The notes under the pieces are model-generated. The model did not search any database and was not told the origin of the DNA. It saw only the letters and a program-made list of their open reading frames with translations. Below, piece after piece: positions 50,508-60,896 of a stretch of 64,000 nucleotides of DNA. Each line of letters opens with the position of its first letter. Within the stretch, counting starts at the first letter, position 1. Source of the DNA: Pseudocercospora fijiensis CIRAD86 (Eukaryota; Ascomycota; Dothideomycetes; Mycosphaerellales; Mycosphaerellaceae); the NCBI RefSeq assembly GCF_000340215.1, contig NW_006921539.1, positions 3,311,624-3,375,623 of the forward strand, in the 5' to 3' direction. The position numbers and the translations under genes are program-made.

Positions 50508-52532
50508 TTAGTCAGGCTTCTTGCCAGTATCCGCCCAACTAGCCTGAATACTCTCACACACAGAAACGTAATCTTTCCACTTCTGTTCATTCTCCACCAC
50601 ATCCTCTCCCGTCCAGAACATCGTCCAATTACTATTCGGAATCTGCCAACTTCCTGTCGCGCGTTCGAAATACCATTTGTTGACCGGATTGTCTTTGCGG
50701 CTTCGCCAGCATACGCCTCCGGGGAAACAACTTCTAACCATTGCCTGGAAGACGATATCCGCTACTCCGCTGCTGCCTTGTGAGGTTTGGAGGACGGCGA
50801 ATTTGTCGAGGTAGGGGACGAGTCGATTTGGGTCGTTCACGCCGGGTGGCATTTCCCATGTTAAGATGGCGCCGCCTTCGTACTGTCCTGCAACGATGAT
50901 GCCTGCGATGCGGTCTTTGACGCGGTCGAGGTAGTTTTGCACGTTGAGTCTGCGACGAAAGCTGTCTTCGATGAGGTGCACTAGCCGAGGAAGATCAACT
51001 CGCGAGTCCTCGTCTAGTCGCAGCATACTCTTGCCGTCCTGAGGTCTTTGCCATCCAAGATACCGGTCAGCAGCTGGTATGATGATCAAAGGCATGCCTC
51101 GTCTCAGCACGGTGCTGGCTTCTGTGACGGGCGTGTTCGGATCTTCACCTTCTGCATGAGCTAGACGGGCGGCTGGTAAGGAAGAGGAGATGAGTGGCTT
51201 GTTGGTGAGCAGATTGTGGATCAGTGGATTCTTTTGCCGTCTCGTTCCTGCTCCAAGTGTATTTGCTTTTGTCGCTCGCGAGGAGCTTGCTGCTTCCTCT
51301 GGTGTCGTAATCAATGCGGAAGATGATGGAGGTAACAATTGCAAGCATTTTCGGACCAAATCCAGATTGTCACGATGCTGATCGTAGAAAGCTGAACCTC
51401 GAGGATGGCTGTGGTTGCGCTCTGCTGCATCTGCATACTCTGACAGCTCTTGCTCGATTTTGTCGAATTCCTGCTCCAGGTTGATGAATACGTGAGCTCC
51501 ATCTCCGCGGTCTTTGCTTGGAATACCCCCTATGGCATCTAGCACAATTATGCGATCGAGCGAGATTGGTTCTGGAGGACCTGCTATCTGCTGCCCGGCT
51601 GAATCAACGCCGATCAGGTACTTCGTGATAGTCGTCATGATGTCTGCTGCTGCAATTTGCACTAATTGCCCAGACGCGGTGTACGCCAATGAAGGAATAA
51701 TGGGTACCATGCCGCGCTTTAAAGGATCGATCAGTGTGTTTGGCATGGTGACGTGCAGCTCATGCGTTTCTGTTCCATTCTCCCATACGTCTTCCACCAC
51801 TTCGAGTGCGTTAGGAACTGATCGGGCTCCTTCAGAATTGTGGCGATCAATAGCATCACACAAGCGATCGGCCTGCTGGGCGAAAGCTTTGCGAAGAGCC
51901 TTGACGTCCACCAGTGAGCCTGCATACTTCTCGGCCTGGACATTATTGATGTTGATGTCCAGTACCAATATTATGCGCATGTCGAGTTTCACAAGCTGAG
52001 CAATGGTCCGAGCCAGTCCATCTAGAGTGTCTTCGTCAATGGCTTCTGGCGCTTTGAGACATGCCAAGGCCACATGAAGCTCTTCTTGCGGTGCCGCTTT
52101 GGCTTGTTCACGAGAAAGTTCGTCGGATGAGAACTGCGGCACGTCTGCAATAGCTCTAGATGGCGCATACAGACCACCCAGATTGACTCCAGTCTTTTCC
52201 AACCTGGACTGATCCGCGCGATTCCGCGCATTCCGGTCTTCAAGCAGTGCATACAAATCTGGCTTCTCGCCTTGCGAATCCTTTCTCGGCCTGTTGAATC
52301 GTGCCAGATACTGCTTCGCGTCTCGTTTCGTGGCACTCGCACTGAGCACGTTCATGAGCAATTCCCGCTGGGTGGCAGGGTCCTCGTTTCTCGCGGCATG
52401 TTTCCCATTGACGGCACTGCCGCCGATGCTGGGGGAGGAAGGTGTGGTATAGAGTCTTGTGCATGGCCGAACACCCGCTTTAAGACTCCCGAACGCGCTT
52501 GCCTTTCCACACGCCAACATAGAGGTAGTCAT
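50508..52532 (-). CDS. ARG2: N-acetylglutamate synthase (amino-acid acetyltransferase), mitochondrial
   Basis: 674 aa from ATG 52532; an in-frame ATG at 52631 is possible but begins with a cysteine/histidine-rich lead. It makes N-acetylglutamate from glutamate and acetyl-CoA, the first step of arginine synthesis in the matrix. A presequence-like start (MTTSMLACGKASAFG) precedes TQRELLMNVLSASATKRDAKQYLARF, the conserved fungal Arg2/Arg-14 N-box. The middle is an amino-acid-kinase-like fold (IILVLDININNVQAEKYAG, GMVPIIPSLAY). The C-terminal GNAT domain has IAGIIVAGQYEGGAILTWE and the VNKWYFERATGSW motif. The Neurospora and yeast genes carry an arginine-responsive upstream peptide; none was looked for convincingly here. 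Confidence 0.93.
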   Translation of the reverse strand: MTTSMLACGKASAFGSLKAGVRPCTRLYTTPSSPSIGGSAVNGKHAARNEDPATQRELLMNVLSASATKRDAKQYLARFNRPRKDSQGEKPDLYALLEDRNARNRADQSRLEKTGVNLGGLYAPSRAIADVPQFSSDELSREQAKAAPQEELHVALACLKAPEAIDEDTLDGLARTIAQLVKLDMRIILVLDININNVQAEKYAGSLVDVKALRKAFAQQADRLCDAIDRHNSEGARSVPNALEVVEDVWENGTETHELHVTMPNTLIDPLKRGMVPIIPSLAYTASGQLVQIAAADIMTTITKYLIGVDSAGQQIAGPPEPISLDRIIVLDAIGGIPSKDRGDGAHVFINLEQEFDKIEQELSEYADAAERNHSHPRGSAFYDQHRDNLDLVRKCLQLLPPSSSALITTPEEAASSSRATKANTLGAGTRRQKNPLIHNLLTNKPLISSSLPAARLAHAEGEDPNTPVTEASTVLRRGMPLIIIPAADRYLGWQRPQDGKSMLRLDEDSRVDLPRLVHLIEDSFRRRLNVQNYLDRVKDRIAGIIVAGQYEGGAILTWEMPPGVNDPNRLVPYLDKFAVLQTSQGSSGVADIVFQAMVRSCFPGGVCWRSRKDNPVNKWYFERATGSWQIPNSNWTMFWTGEDVVENEQKWKDYVSVCESIQASWADTGKKPD

Positions 52533-53144
52533 TTTCCATGTCGCTGAGGCACGGAAAGTGGTGCTCGGTCGATGTTTGCCCAAGTGTGAGTAATGTGAGT
52601 AATTTGTGGTGCAGGGTGGGCAGTTCGGCATGCCCCTCGGATCTGATAAGACTTTTCATTTGCTGATCCGAGCCGATTAGCTCACGAGGGCCAGCGTGGG
52701 TGGCCGCTGAACGACCGCCGTTGCAATGCCACGGCGTGTGGGGAGGTCGGCGTGTAGTCTACATGTAGTCATAGACGGTGGGTGTTGTGCTCGAGCACCG
52801 GAAACCGAGAGACATTTGGTACGAACATAAATGCCTCGTTCTCGGTGACTAAGCGATCGACCAGCCTCTGCGTGTCATTGATGTTACAACACTAGCCATA
52901 CTATATCCCTGTCACGAAGAGTCATAACAACGAGTGCTATAGAGGATAGAGGTTGCAGAGTTCGATAGCTTTGCCGCATGAAAATAATGTCGTGGAGAAG
53001 TCGCGTTGCAGCGTCGCCATGAACCGGGCCGAATGTTTCTCCGAAGTAAACAAACCAAACAACATTTGCATCAGGGCCGAGCACAACATCAACGCAGATG
53101 ATGCGCGCCCAACGACAACGATACTACAATATACGACCGGAATC
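52533..53144. promoter_or_regulatory. Divergent region, ARG2 / SMC2
   Basis: About 610 bases separating the two starts. The SMC2 frame is open back to 52953, but that lead is not SMC-like. A 'ttgctgatccgagccgattagctcac' stretch near 52658 is unremarkable. No named regulatory site is certain. Confidence 0.45.
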
Positions 53145-56100
53145 ATGCGGATCATAGAGCTCGTCATTGACGGCTTCAAGTCCTATGCCGTGCGCACCGT
53201 CATCGCCGGCTGGGACGAGACATTCAACGCCATCACTGGGCTGAACGGATCGGGCAAATCAAACATCTTGGACGCCATATGTTTCTGCTTGGGAATTGGC
53301 AAATTCGAATTGCTGCGTGCGAGTGGCGGTGCGAGCGATCTCATCTACAAGCGTGGTCAGGCCGGCATCACAAAGGCCTCGGTCACTTTGGTATTCGACA
53401 ACAGCGACAAGTCCAAGTCGCCCATAGGATTTGAGGAGCACAAAACAATCAGCGTCACGCGCCAGATCGTCCTGGGCGGCACCAGCAAGTATCTTGTCAA
53501 TGGACATCGAGCCCAGCAGCAGACCGTGCAGAACCTGTTTCAGAGCGTGCAGCTGAACATCAACAATCCCAACTTCTTGATCATGCAGGGAAAGATCACC
53601 AAAGTGCTGAACATGAAAAGCACCGAGATTCTTGGCATGGTGGAAGAAGCGGCAGGCACGCGCATGTTTGAGGACCGACGAGAGAAGGCGCTCAAGACTT
53701 TGGCAAAGAAGCAGACCAAAGTGGAAGAGATTGAGGGCTTACTGAAGGAGGAAATCGAGCCTAAGTTGGACAAGCTGCGAAACGAGAAGCGCGCTTTCTT
53801 GGAGTTTCAGAGCACACAAAGTGATCTCGAGCGCTTGACGAAGCTCGTGGTCGCGTACGACTATGTCAAGACTAAGCAGAAGATGGAGCAGAGTGCGCAA
53901 GATCTAGCGGCCAAGAAAGAGCGAGCAACACAGCTGGAAGAGAATGGTGAAAAGCTGCAAAGGGAAATCGGCGTCCTGGAAGAAGACAAGGAGAAGGTGC
54001 GTGCTGCAAGAGATAAGGAGCTCAGGAAGGGCGGCAAGTTCGCGAAGCTGGAAGACGCTGTCAAGGAGTTTGCCATTGCTCTGGAGAGAATAGATACACA
54101 ACTCGAGCTGAAGAGATCATCTATGGCAGAGGAGCAGGAGCGATTGCAAAAAGCGCAGGCGCAGGTCAACGATCTGGAGAAGCAGCTGAAGCAAAAGACG
54201 GCAGCACACCAGATGCTCCAGCAGAAATTCGAGGGTGCAAGCAAGGAGCTCGAGGAACTGAAATCTGAAGTCGAGAAGAAAGAAGAGCTTCTGCAGACTT
54301 TGCAAACCGGAATCTCTTCCAATGCAGGCTCAGATGGCGGATATGCTGGCCAACTCGCTGCGGCACGCGACAATGCAAGTAAAGCGGGCACAGAAGTGGA
54401 ACAGTCTAAGCTGAAGATCACTCATCTCGAGTCGCGCATCAAGGAAGACGAGCCCAGGGCGAAAAAGGCAGAAAAGGAAAATGCTGGACTGCTGAAAGAC
54501 ATGGAGTCGCTACGAGCACAAGCCGCGAAACTGCAAAAGGAGCTCGAGAAGTTGGGCTTCCAGCCCGGCAAGGAAGAAGAGCAGCAGGCAGAGAAGGCTC
54601 AACTGGAGAAGCGGATACGCGTCTTGCAGAACGATGCAGAGCGTATGCGAAGAGAGATGATCAATATGGACTTTTCGTACTCAGATCCGGAACCAAAGTT
54701 CGACCGCAGACGCGTCAAAGGGCTTGTCGCACAGCTATTCAGCCTGCCGGACTCGTCACTTGAAGCTAGCACTGCCCTAGAGATTTGCGCTGGTGGACGA
54801 TTATACAACATCGTCGTGGACTCTGCCAAGACATCTTCTCTGCTCATCGATCACGGCAAGCTCAGAAAGCGAGTGACAATTGTGCCGCTCGACAAGATCG
54901 ATCCGGCTCGCGCACCAGCGGATCGCGTAGGCAATGCGCAGAAGCTATGTCCGAACATGGTTCATCTAGCCATTAATCTGATCGGCTACGACCATGAGAT
55001 CGAGAAGGCCATGGAGTACGTATTTGGCAACACCTTGATCTGTGCCAATGCAGATACAGCGAAGAGGGTCACTTTCGATCCATCTGTGCGACTAAAGAGC
55101 GTGACAGTGGAGGGAGACGTATATGATCCAAGCGGTACTCTCTCTGGCGGATCCGCAGCCTCAGGTGGCGGCGCCCTGCTGAAGCTGCGCAAGCTTAATG
55201 CAATTACGCAAGAGCTTGAGAGTGAAGAAGCGAAACTTGCTGCGTTGGAGCAGGTCATGGCTCGCGATGCGCAGAAGTTGAAGAGCGCGCGTCAAATGAA
55301 GCAGGAATTGGACCTCAAGACCCACGAAATCCAGCTTGCAGAGTCTCAGATTGCCAGCAATTCGTCAAGTAGCATCATTGCTTCGGTGGCCGAGATGAAG
55401 GAGACCATTGTCGCCCTCAAGGAGAAGATCCAATCGGCAAAGAAGCGTCAGACCGAGGCCGAACAAGACGTCAAGCGTGTTGAGAAGGACATGAAAGACT
55501 TTTCGTCCAACAAAGGTGCTAAGCTTGAGCAATTGCAAGGAGAACTTGAAAAGCTGAAGACTTTACTTTCCAAGACCCAAGCATCAATCAAGCCTCTTCA
55601 GCAGGAAGTCAGAGATGCAAGCATTGATGCCGAGCAGACTGGCAGCGATCTCTCAGCCGCGCAAGAAGAGCTCCATGATGCCGAGACGACGCTGAAGGGT
55701 CACGATGAAGAGCTTCAAGCACAGTTGCAAGATCAGAGCAGCACAAAAGAGAAGCATGCTGAAGCTGAGGCCGAGCTTAACGATGAAAGAAAGAAACTCG
55801 TCTCGTTCGATCAGGAGATAGACGAATTGGACAAGGTGACCAAGAGCAAGACGAAGCAAATTTCAGACGAGAAGCTTGAGGCTCAAAAACTCGGACACGC
55901 CATCGATAACTTTGCAAAAGCTCAGCAATCTGCTTCGCAATCTGTGCACGGCCTAGAAAAGGAGTATGATTGGATCTTGGAAGAGCAGTCCTCCTTCGGC
56001 AGATCCGGCACTCCTTACGACTGGTCTGGACAAAACATGAATGAGTGCCGATCAAAGCTTAAGAACATTCAAGAAAGATTCCAAGGCATGAAAAAGAAGA

Positions 56101-56687
56101 TTAATCCTGCGGTGATGGCTACCATCGACTCGGTGGAGAAGAAAGAGGCCAGCTTGAAGCAGATGATGCGGACCGTCATCAAGGACAAGCGAAAGATTGA
56201 GGACACCATTGATGAGCTCGATAAGTACAAGAAGGAGGCTCTTTTCAAGACTTGGTCCAAGGTCAACGAGGACTTTGGCCTCATCTTCAACGACCTCTTA
56301 CCAGGCAACACAGCCAAACTCGACCCACCTGAGGGCAAAGAGATCAGTGATGGTCTCGAGGTCAAGGTCTGCTTGGGCAAGGTCTGGAAACAGTCTTTGA
56401 CCGAACTTTCCGGTGGTCAGCGATCGCTGATTGCGCTGTCGCTGATCCTGTCGCTGCTGCAATACTCGCCTGCACCCATGTACATTTTGGACGAAGTCGA
56501 TGCCGCGTTGGATCTTTCGCATACCCAGAACATTGGCAGACTGATCCGCACGAGATTCCGAGGCAGTCAATTTATTGTTGTCAGTTTGAAGGACGGCATG
56601 TTTGCAAATGCGAACAGGATTTTCAGGACGCGGTTCATGGACGGCACGTCGGTGGTACAGGCTTTGACGCCGGCTGATATGAAGTAA
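53145..56687 (+). CDS. SMC2: Condensin subunit Smc2
   Basis: Single exon, 1180 aa from ATG 53145, the family's usual length. Smc2 pairs with Smc4 to form the ATP-driven condensin motor that compacts chromosomes. It begins MRIIELVIDGFKSYAVRTVI; Walker A is GLNGSGKSN. LNINNPNFLIMQGKITKVLNM and MVEEAAGTRMFEDRREKA are Smc2 blocks. Two long coiled coils (~residues 170-500 and ~690-1030) flank the hinge (GGRLYNIVVDSAKTSSLLI to SAASGGGALL). The C-terminal head has the signature LSGGQRSLIALSLILSLL and Walker B MYILDEVDAALD, then the D-loop. No intron is needed. All catalytic residues are intact. Confidence 0.97.
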   Translation: MRIIELVIDGFKSYAVRTVIAGWDETFNAITGLNGSGKSNILDAICFCLGIGKFELLRASGGASDLIYKRGQAGITKASVTLVFDNSDKSKSPIGFEEHKTISVTRQIVLGGTSKYLVNGHRAQQQTVQNLFQSVQLNINNPNFLIMQGKITKVLNMKSTEILGMVEEAAGTRMFEDRREKALKTLAKKQTKVEEIEGLLKEEIEPKLDKLRNEKRAFLEFQSTQSDLERLTKLVVAYDYVKTKQKMEQSAQDLAAKKERATQLEENGEKLQREIGVLEEDKEKVRAARDKELRKGGKFAKLEDAVKEFAIALERIDTQLELKRSSMAEEQERLQKAQAQVNDLEKQLKQKTAAHQMLQQKFEGASKELEELKSEVEKKEELLQTLQTGISSNAGSDGGYAGQLAAARDNASKAGTEVEQSKLKITHLESRIKEDEPRAKKAEKENAGLLKDMESLRAQAAKLQKELEKLGFQPGKEEEQQAEKAQLEKRIRVLQNDAERMRREMINMDFSYSDPEPKFDRRRVKGLVAQLFSLPDSSLEASTALEICAGGRLYNIVVDSAKTSSLLIDHGKLRKRVTIVPLDKIDPARAPADRVGNAQKLCPNMVHLAINLIGYDHEIEKAMEYVFGNTLICANADTAKRVTFDPSVRLKSVTVEGDVYDPSGTLSGGSAASGGGALLKLRKLNAITQELESEEAKLAALEQVMARDAQKLKSARQMKQELDLKTHEIQLAESQIASNSSSSIIASVAEMKETIVALKEKIQSAKKRQTEAEQDVKRVEKDMKDFSSNKGAKLEQLQGELEKLKTLLSKTQASIKPLQQEVRDASIDAEQTGSDLSAAQEELHDAETTLKGHDEELQAQLQDQSSTKEKHAEAEAELNDERKKLVSFDQEIDELDKVTKSKTKQISDEKLEAQKLGHAIDNFAKAQQSASQSVHGLEKEYDWILEEQSSFGRSGTPYDWSGQNMNECRSKLKNIQERFQGMKKKINPAVMATIDSVEKKEASLKQMMRTVIKDKRKIEDTIDELDKYKKEALFKTWSKVNEDFGLIFNDLLPGNTAKLDPPEGKEISDGLEVKVCLGKVWKQSLTELSGGQRSLIALSLILSLLQYSPAPMYILDEVDAALDLSHTQNIGRLIRTRFRGSQFIVVSLKDGMFANANRIFRTRFMDGTSVVQALTPADMK

Positions 56688-57753
56688 TGAGCAGGAAGAG
56701 GATATTAGTCGATGTTGATGTTTTGGGGCATGGCGTTTTGGACAAAGGATTACCCACGATCTCGTAGTTGCGACTTTGTAGAACTTTTTTTTTTTGTAGG
56801 CTTGACCGAATGCATGCCGTTATACGTAGCCGTACGTACGTACTTACGGACAGATCCGACCTTTACTGGTACCTAGGTAACACTGCATGTGGCTTGTAAA
56901 GGCAGAGTCTAGAGTCTAGACTTGATATCTCAACTCTCAGCCTCAAACGACTTGCAAATCTCGACAGCTCTCTTGAAAGCATCCAATCCAGGAGGTCTAT
57001 CAAATTGTCAGCCGGTCTTGCTGCGTCCTTTGTGTTAGAAAACGCCATCCATCCAAGAAATTTTCCCAACAAAGCGAAGATGGTACTCAGCCTCTCGCCT
57101 TCGTGCAGGTGACAATCATCGTCATATTCACAGTAGCATTCTTCGGAGCCAACCATTCACCATGTGGCTGGGGCTTAGGTTCTCTTCGCGTTCTGCGTCA
57201 TTGTTACCCTGGCCTTCGCTACAGACAAACGCAAGCAAGAGTTGAGCGTCTATGCGAATCGAATCTCCTCGACCTAGCGATGACATGGACTTCCATGGTC
57301 GGGGACTGGCGAGGTGTTTGTGTCAACGGATCATTCGTCGAAATGAAGGAGAGAAATGAGATTTATGAACTTGACCGTATACATTCGCTTCGCAAGACAC
57401 CTCATTGACCGAATGCTTCACGCTTTGCTGAGGTTTGAGAGAGGATGGATAGAATAATGCAGACGGAGTCGCAGGCTTCCTGCCTTGGATAATGTGATCT
57501 CTTGGACTCCCGTGTCAAAGCTCTTGCGTGCCTGAAGGTCGTTCGTACAGTTGCTTCTCTATTACTACACTGAATGTCGATATATCAAGCTCCACTTAAG
57601 TACATCCCTTCAAACACCGACTTGACTCCCACCGGCCCGAGTGTGCCAGGGTGCATTAGCCGAACCTCCTCATATCAAAACAGCGTCTACTAACCAACTA
57701 TACCAATCGCACATCACCTCACCTCAGAAACCCAACCCAACCCAACCAAACCA
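56688..57753. other. Intergenic, no supportable gene
   Basis: About 1.1 kb. It has a T run at ~56787-56798 and 'cgtacgtacgtac' at ~56830. A minus frame at 56863-57156 starts MVGSEECYCEYDDDC, but it has no signal peptide or splice context and is left uncalled. Confidence 0.45.
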
Positions 57754-59254
57754 ATGCCCCCTCCCCGCCGCCAAAACAAAGACCACCTCCTCTCCACCCT
57801 CCCACCCCCCTTCTCCGACAATGATGCTAACGGGAACCTGCGCCCAAAAATCAAATCCCGCCTCCCCACCTCCCCTCTCCTAGTAATCCTCGACGACGAC
57901 CCCACCGGAACCCAAACATGTCACGACATCCAAGTCCTCATGACCTGGGAAATCTCCACATTAAAAGCCTCCTTCGCCTCCTCAACCACCTCCGCAACCG
58001 GAGGGTTTTTCATTTTAACGAATTCTCGAGCTTTACATGCCCCTCAAGCTCGCTCACTGCTCCACGAGATTTGTCAAAATTTGAAAATCGCGGGACGGGA
58101 GACTGGGGAAAAGTTCGAAATTGTGTTGCGATCGGATTCGACGTTGAGGGGACATTTTCCTTTGGAAGCGGATGTTGTATCTGAAATCTTGGGGGAAGCG
58201 GATCTGTGGATTCTCGCACCGTTCTTTTTGCAAGGGGGGAGGTATACGATCTCTGATGTGCATTATGTTGAGGAGGAAGGGGTTTTGGTGCCGGCGGGCG
58301 AGACGCAGTTTGCGAGGGATGCGACGTTTGGGTATCAAGAGAGTAATTTGAGGGATTGGGTTGTGGAGAAGAGTGGGGGGAGGATTTTGAGGGAGAGGGT
58401 TGTGAGTTTGGGGTTGGAGGATGTGAGGGTTGGAGGGCCGGAGAGGGTGAGGGAGTTGGTGATGGGGTTTGAGAAGGGGAGTGTTGTGGTTGTCAATGCG
58501 GCGAGTGAGAGTGATATGGATGTTGTTGTTTTGGGGATTTTGGATGGTAAGTGGATTGTGTTTGCGATTTGCGTGTTCAAAGCTGATGTTTTTGCCAGCG
58601 AGCAAGTCTAGGAAGTTTCTGTATCGCAGCGGCGCGGCTTTGGTTTCTGCTAAGTTGGGTATTGCTCCAATTCCACCGAAAACTGCCGAGCAGCTGCATC
58701 TCGATCCCAAGGTTGGCGGCTTGATCATTGCGGGAAGCTATGTGCCCAAGACGACTGCTCAATTGGAGGTGCTCCGAGAGAAGAGCGGTTCGAGGCTGAC
58801 GACGATTGAGCTGCAAGTGGATCAGCTACTTGAGTCCGAGATGAGCGCGGATCTTATCATCCAACAAGCGCAGGAGGAAGCTGCACGTGAGATCGAAAGG
58901 GGCCAAGACGTGCTCGTCATGACCAGTCGGAAGCTCGTGACAGGTGCGGATGCTACAGAGAGCCTGAACATTGGTTCAGCAGTCGCCCGAGCGCTTGTGC
59001 ATTTCTTGAGCGGCTTGACATCGAGACCAAGATATGTGATTGCCAAGGGTGGCATCACGTCGTCAGATATGGCGTCGAAAGCACTAGGCATGAAGATCGC
59101 CACTGTCGTGGGTCAAGCGGCTCCAGGTGTGCCATTGTGGGAGTGCCTGGAAGAGTCGTCGAAATGGAGCGGCATTCCTTACGTCGTGTTTCCAGGTAAT
59201 GTGGGGTCGAATGATACCGTATTCCAGGTAGTTGATGGTTGGAGAGGACGATAA
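57754..59254 (+). CDS. Four-carbon acid-sugar kinase-like protein (DUF1537/YgbK-OtnK type)
   Basis: Two exons, 57754-58546 and 58599-59254, with a 52-nt intron; 482 aa. The N-terminal domain opens LLVILDDDPTGTQTCHDIQVL, the family's Asp-rich motif, then ILTNSRAL, LRSDSTLRGHFPLE and PFFLQGGRYTISDVHYV. The C-terminal nucleotide-binding domain has VMTSRKLV, YVIAKGGITSSDMASKALGM, GVPLWECLEESSKW and VFPGNVGSNDT. Bacterial relatives phosphorylate 3-oxo-tetronate or D-threonate using ATP; the fungal substrate is unknown. The partner genes seen in bacteria (OtnC, PdxA2, HPCDH-type) are not adjacent. The 5' third is C-rich, and the 58090-58560 part is extremely G-rich. Confidence 0.87.
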
Positions 59255-59265
59255 TGTTAGAGCTC

Positions 59266-60536
59266 TCAAGTCGCTCCATCTGCTTGGCCGTTCTCGCTTT
59301 GCTTGTTGGCCAACGACTCTGCGGCGAGTACTTCCTCATCATTCTCAGCCCATCCATACTCATCCAGATCCTCGTCTTCTGAGTCTGCAATTTCTTCATA
59401 TGCACGTTTGCGAACATTCTTGGCGGCTTGGGGTCCAGCAGTCGGCGAACTGCTCGTCAAATCGACCTCCACATGTCTCTCCTTGACGAGTCCGCGCTCA
59501 GCAATCTCAAATCCGATGGGGTTCCTAACGTCTCCAACGGCATCGAGAGGCATGAGATTTCGGCCTTGGCATTTCTGAACACCAGCAAAGCGGCCATTGA
59601 AGTCTTGAAACACGACCGTGCGGGACCAGATACCATTCTCCCATTCTGCGCCTCCAACTCCAGGTGCTATAGCTGCCATGAGTCCCTCATCAGTGCGCAT
59701 ACGTGAGCTGCAGCCGGTGGTGACGATTACTGCCAAGTTGTGCACGGCGGCAAGCTTGTTGAGTGCCTTGATCAAGGATGCAAGAATGGCGTATCTACGA
59801 CCGGCCTGCCATTTCTGCTGTTCTGTTCGATTGCCATTGCCATTGCCATTGCCATTGTTCAAAGGAAGTCGCGGGTAATCGAGGTCGACCAGGGAATTTA
59901 CATCATCCAGCACAAGCAGAGTCGTTGCATGCGGAGGAAAGGAAGGCGGTGGGTGCACAATCCAAGCCAGTAAGTGTGAGAGAGTGGCGATTGACTGGTA
60001 GTGGAAAGAATCATCGACCAACGGCTTTCCCGATTGGTCTCTGGATGTATGTGGATGTGCACGGATGGCATTCATTCGGGCCATACTCAGCAACGTCGCA
60101 CAATCGAGCCACGCGACTTTGCCGCCATCCTTGATGATTGCCTCGCGCGCAGCTTGAGAGGCGAGAGCTGTCTTTCCCGAACCCGCCGGGCCCCAGATCT
60201 CGGCAACTTTGCCTCGCTCGAAGCCAGCATGGGCGTTGGCGTTGGCGTTGGCGTTGGCGTTGGCATTGGCGTTGGCAGACTGCTTGCCACCGATCAGGGC
60301 ATTGTCGAGATCCTTCACGCCGGTGGAGATGCTCGAGATACCGGCACCCGAAAGACGTTGAAGCGCGTCTGCTGCAGATTGCGTTGCCAGTCGATCTGTC
60401 TTGGGTCAGAATATGTCACGATCACTGCCCATGTTGGTCGAGATCTCTCACGCGTCGAGGTTGGCCCGGTTGTTGGAGAGGGAGGTGCCGTGGAGGAGGA
60501 TATTGATATGTTGATGACGGGAGGAGGCTCAGACAT
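59266..60536 (-). CDS. RecA/Rad51-type ATPase (Rad51 paralogue, Rad55/Rad57-like)
   Basis: Two exons, 60536-60452 and 60395-59266; 56-nt intron; 404 aa. Splicing restores the RecA-family block SGAGISSISTGVKDLDNALIGG. Walker A is WGPAGSGKTAL (~97-107) and Walker B LLVLDDVNSL. Rad51 paralogues help load or stabilise Rad51 on single-stranded DNA. There is a run of Asn-Ala repeats (residues ~69-84) directly before Walker A, and an Asn-Gly run after Walker B. The C-terminus (YEEIADSEDEDLDEYGW) is acidic. The stop lies 12 bases past the stop of the DUF1537 gene on the other strand, so the 3' UTRs overlap. Which paralogue this is cannot be fixed by eye. Confidence 0.82.
59830..59857. repeat. Hexanucleotide repeat (ATTGCC)n in coding sequence
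   Basis: Four copies plus four bases inside the Rad51-like gene, encoding the Asn-Gly repeat on the minus strand. Confidence 0.9.
60235..60276. repeat. Hexanucleotide repeat (GTTGGC)n in coding sequence
   Basis: Seven copies (one with a single change) inside the Rad51-like gene, encoding Asn-Ala repeats just ahead of Walker A. Confidence 0.92.
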
Positions 60537-60896
60537 GCTGCCTGGCTTCAGAATGTGGTGTCAAGTCGTCAAGTCGCGTCGAGATTCCATTCGCGTGTTG
60601 CCGCGCTTTCGCCGAGCCATGCTGCACCCACTTGAAATGAAAAAGTCAAGCCAGTAAGGAGTGAAGGAGCAATACTTCGATTTTCTGGCTCAGCGCTACC
60701 CGTCTACAAACAAAATAATGAATCGATTGAATCCAACAACGACCGCCCCAGTCACTGCTATCTCATGCCCCATGCCCCATGCCCCATGCTCCATGCCCCA
60801 TTCCGATGCCATGCAGTAATGTCATCATCTCCGGCTGAAACGCACCACGCTCGAACGCTTAGCAAATAATGCTACAATGCTCAACTCTCATCCGTC
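60537..60896. other. Intergenic with a short tandem repeat
   Basis: 360 bases; contains the CATGCCC repeat at 60764-60801. No gene seen. Confidence 0.5.
60764..60801. repeat. Heptanucleotide tandem repeat (CATGCCC)n
   Basis: Five 7-bp units (one CATGCTC) plus three bases, non-coding, ~100 bases downstream of the stop of the unknown mitochondrial protein gene. Confidence 0.9.

Noticed and set aside
56863..57156. 97-codon minus frame starting with cysteine- and aspartate-rich residues
   Set aside because: No signal peptide could be built from upstream exons, and downstream codons look random.
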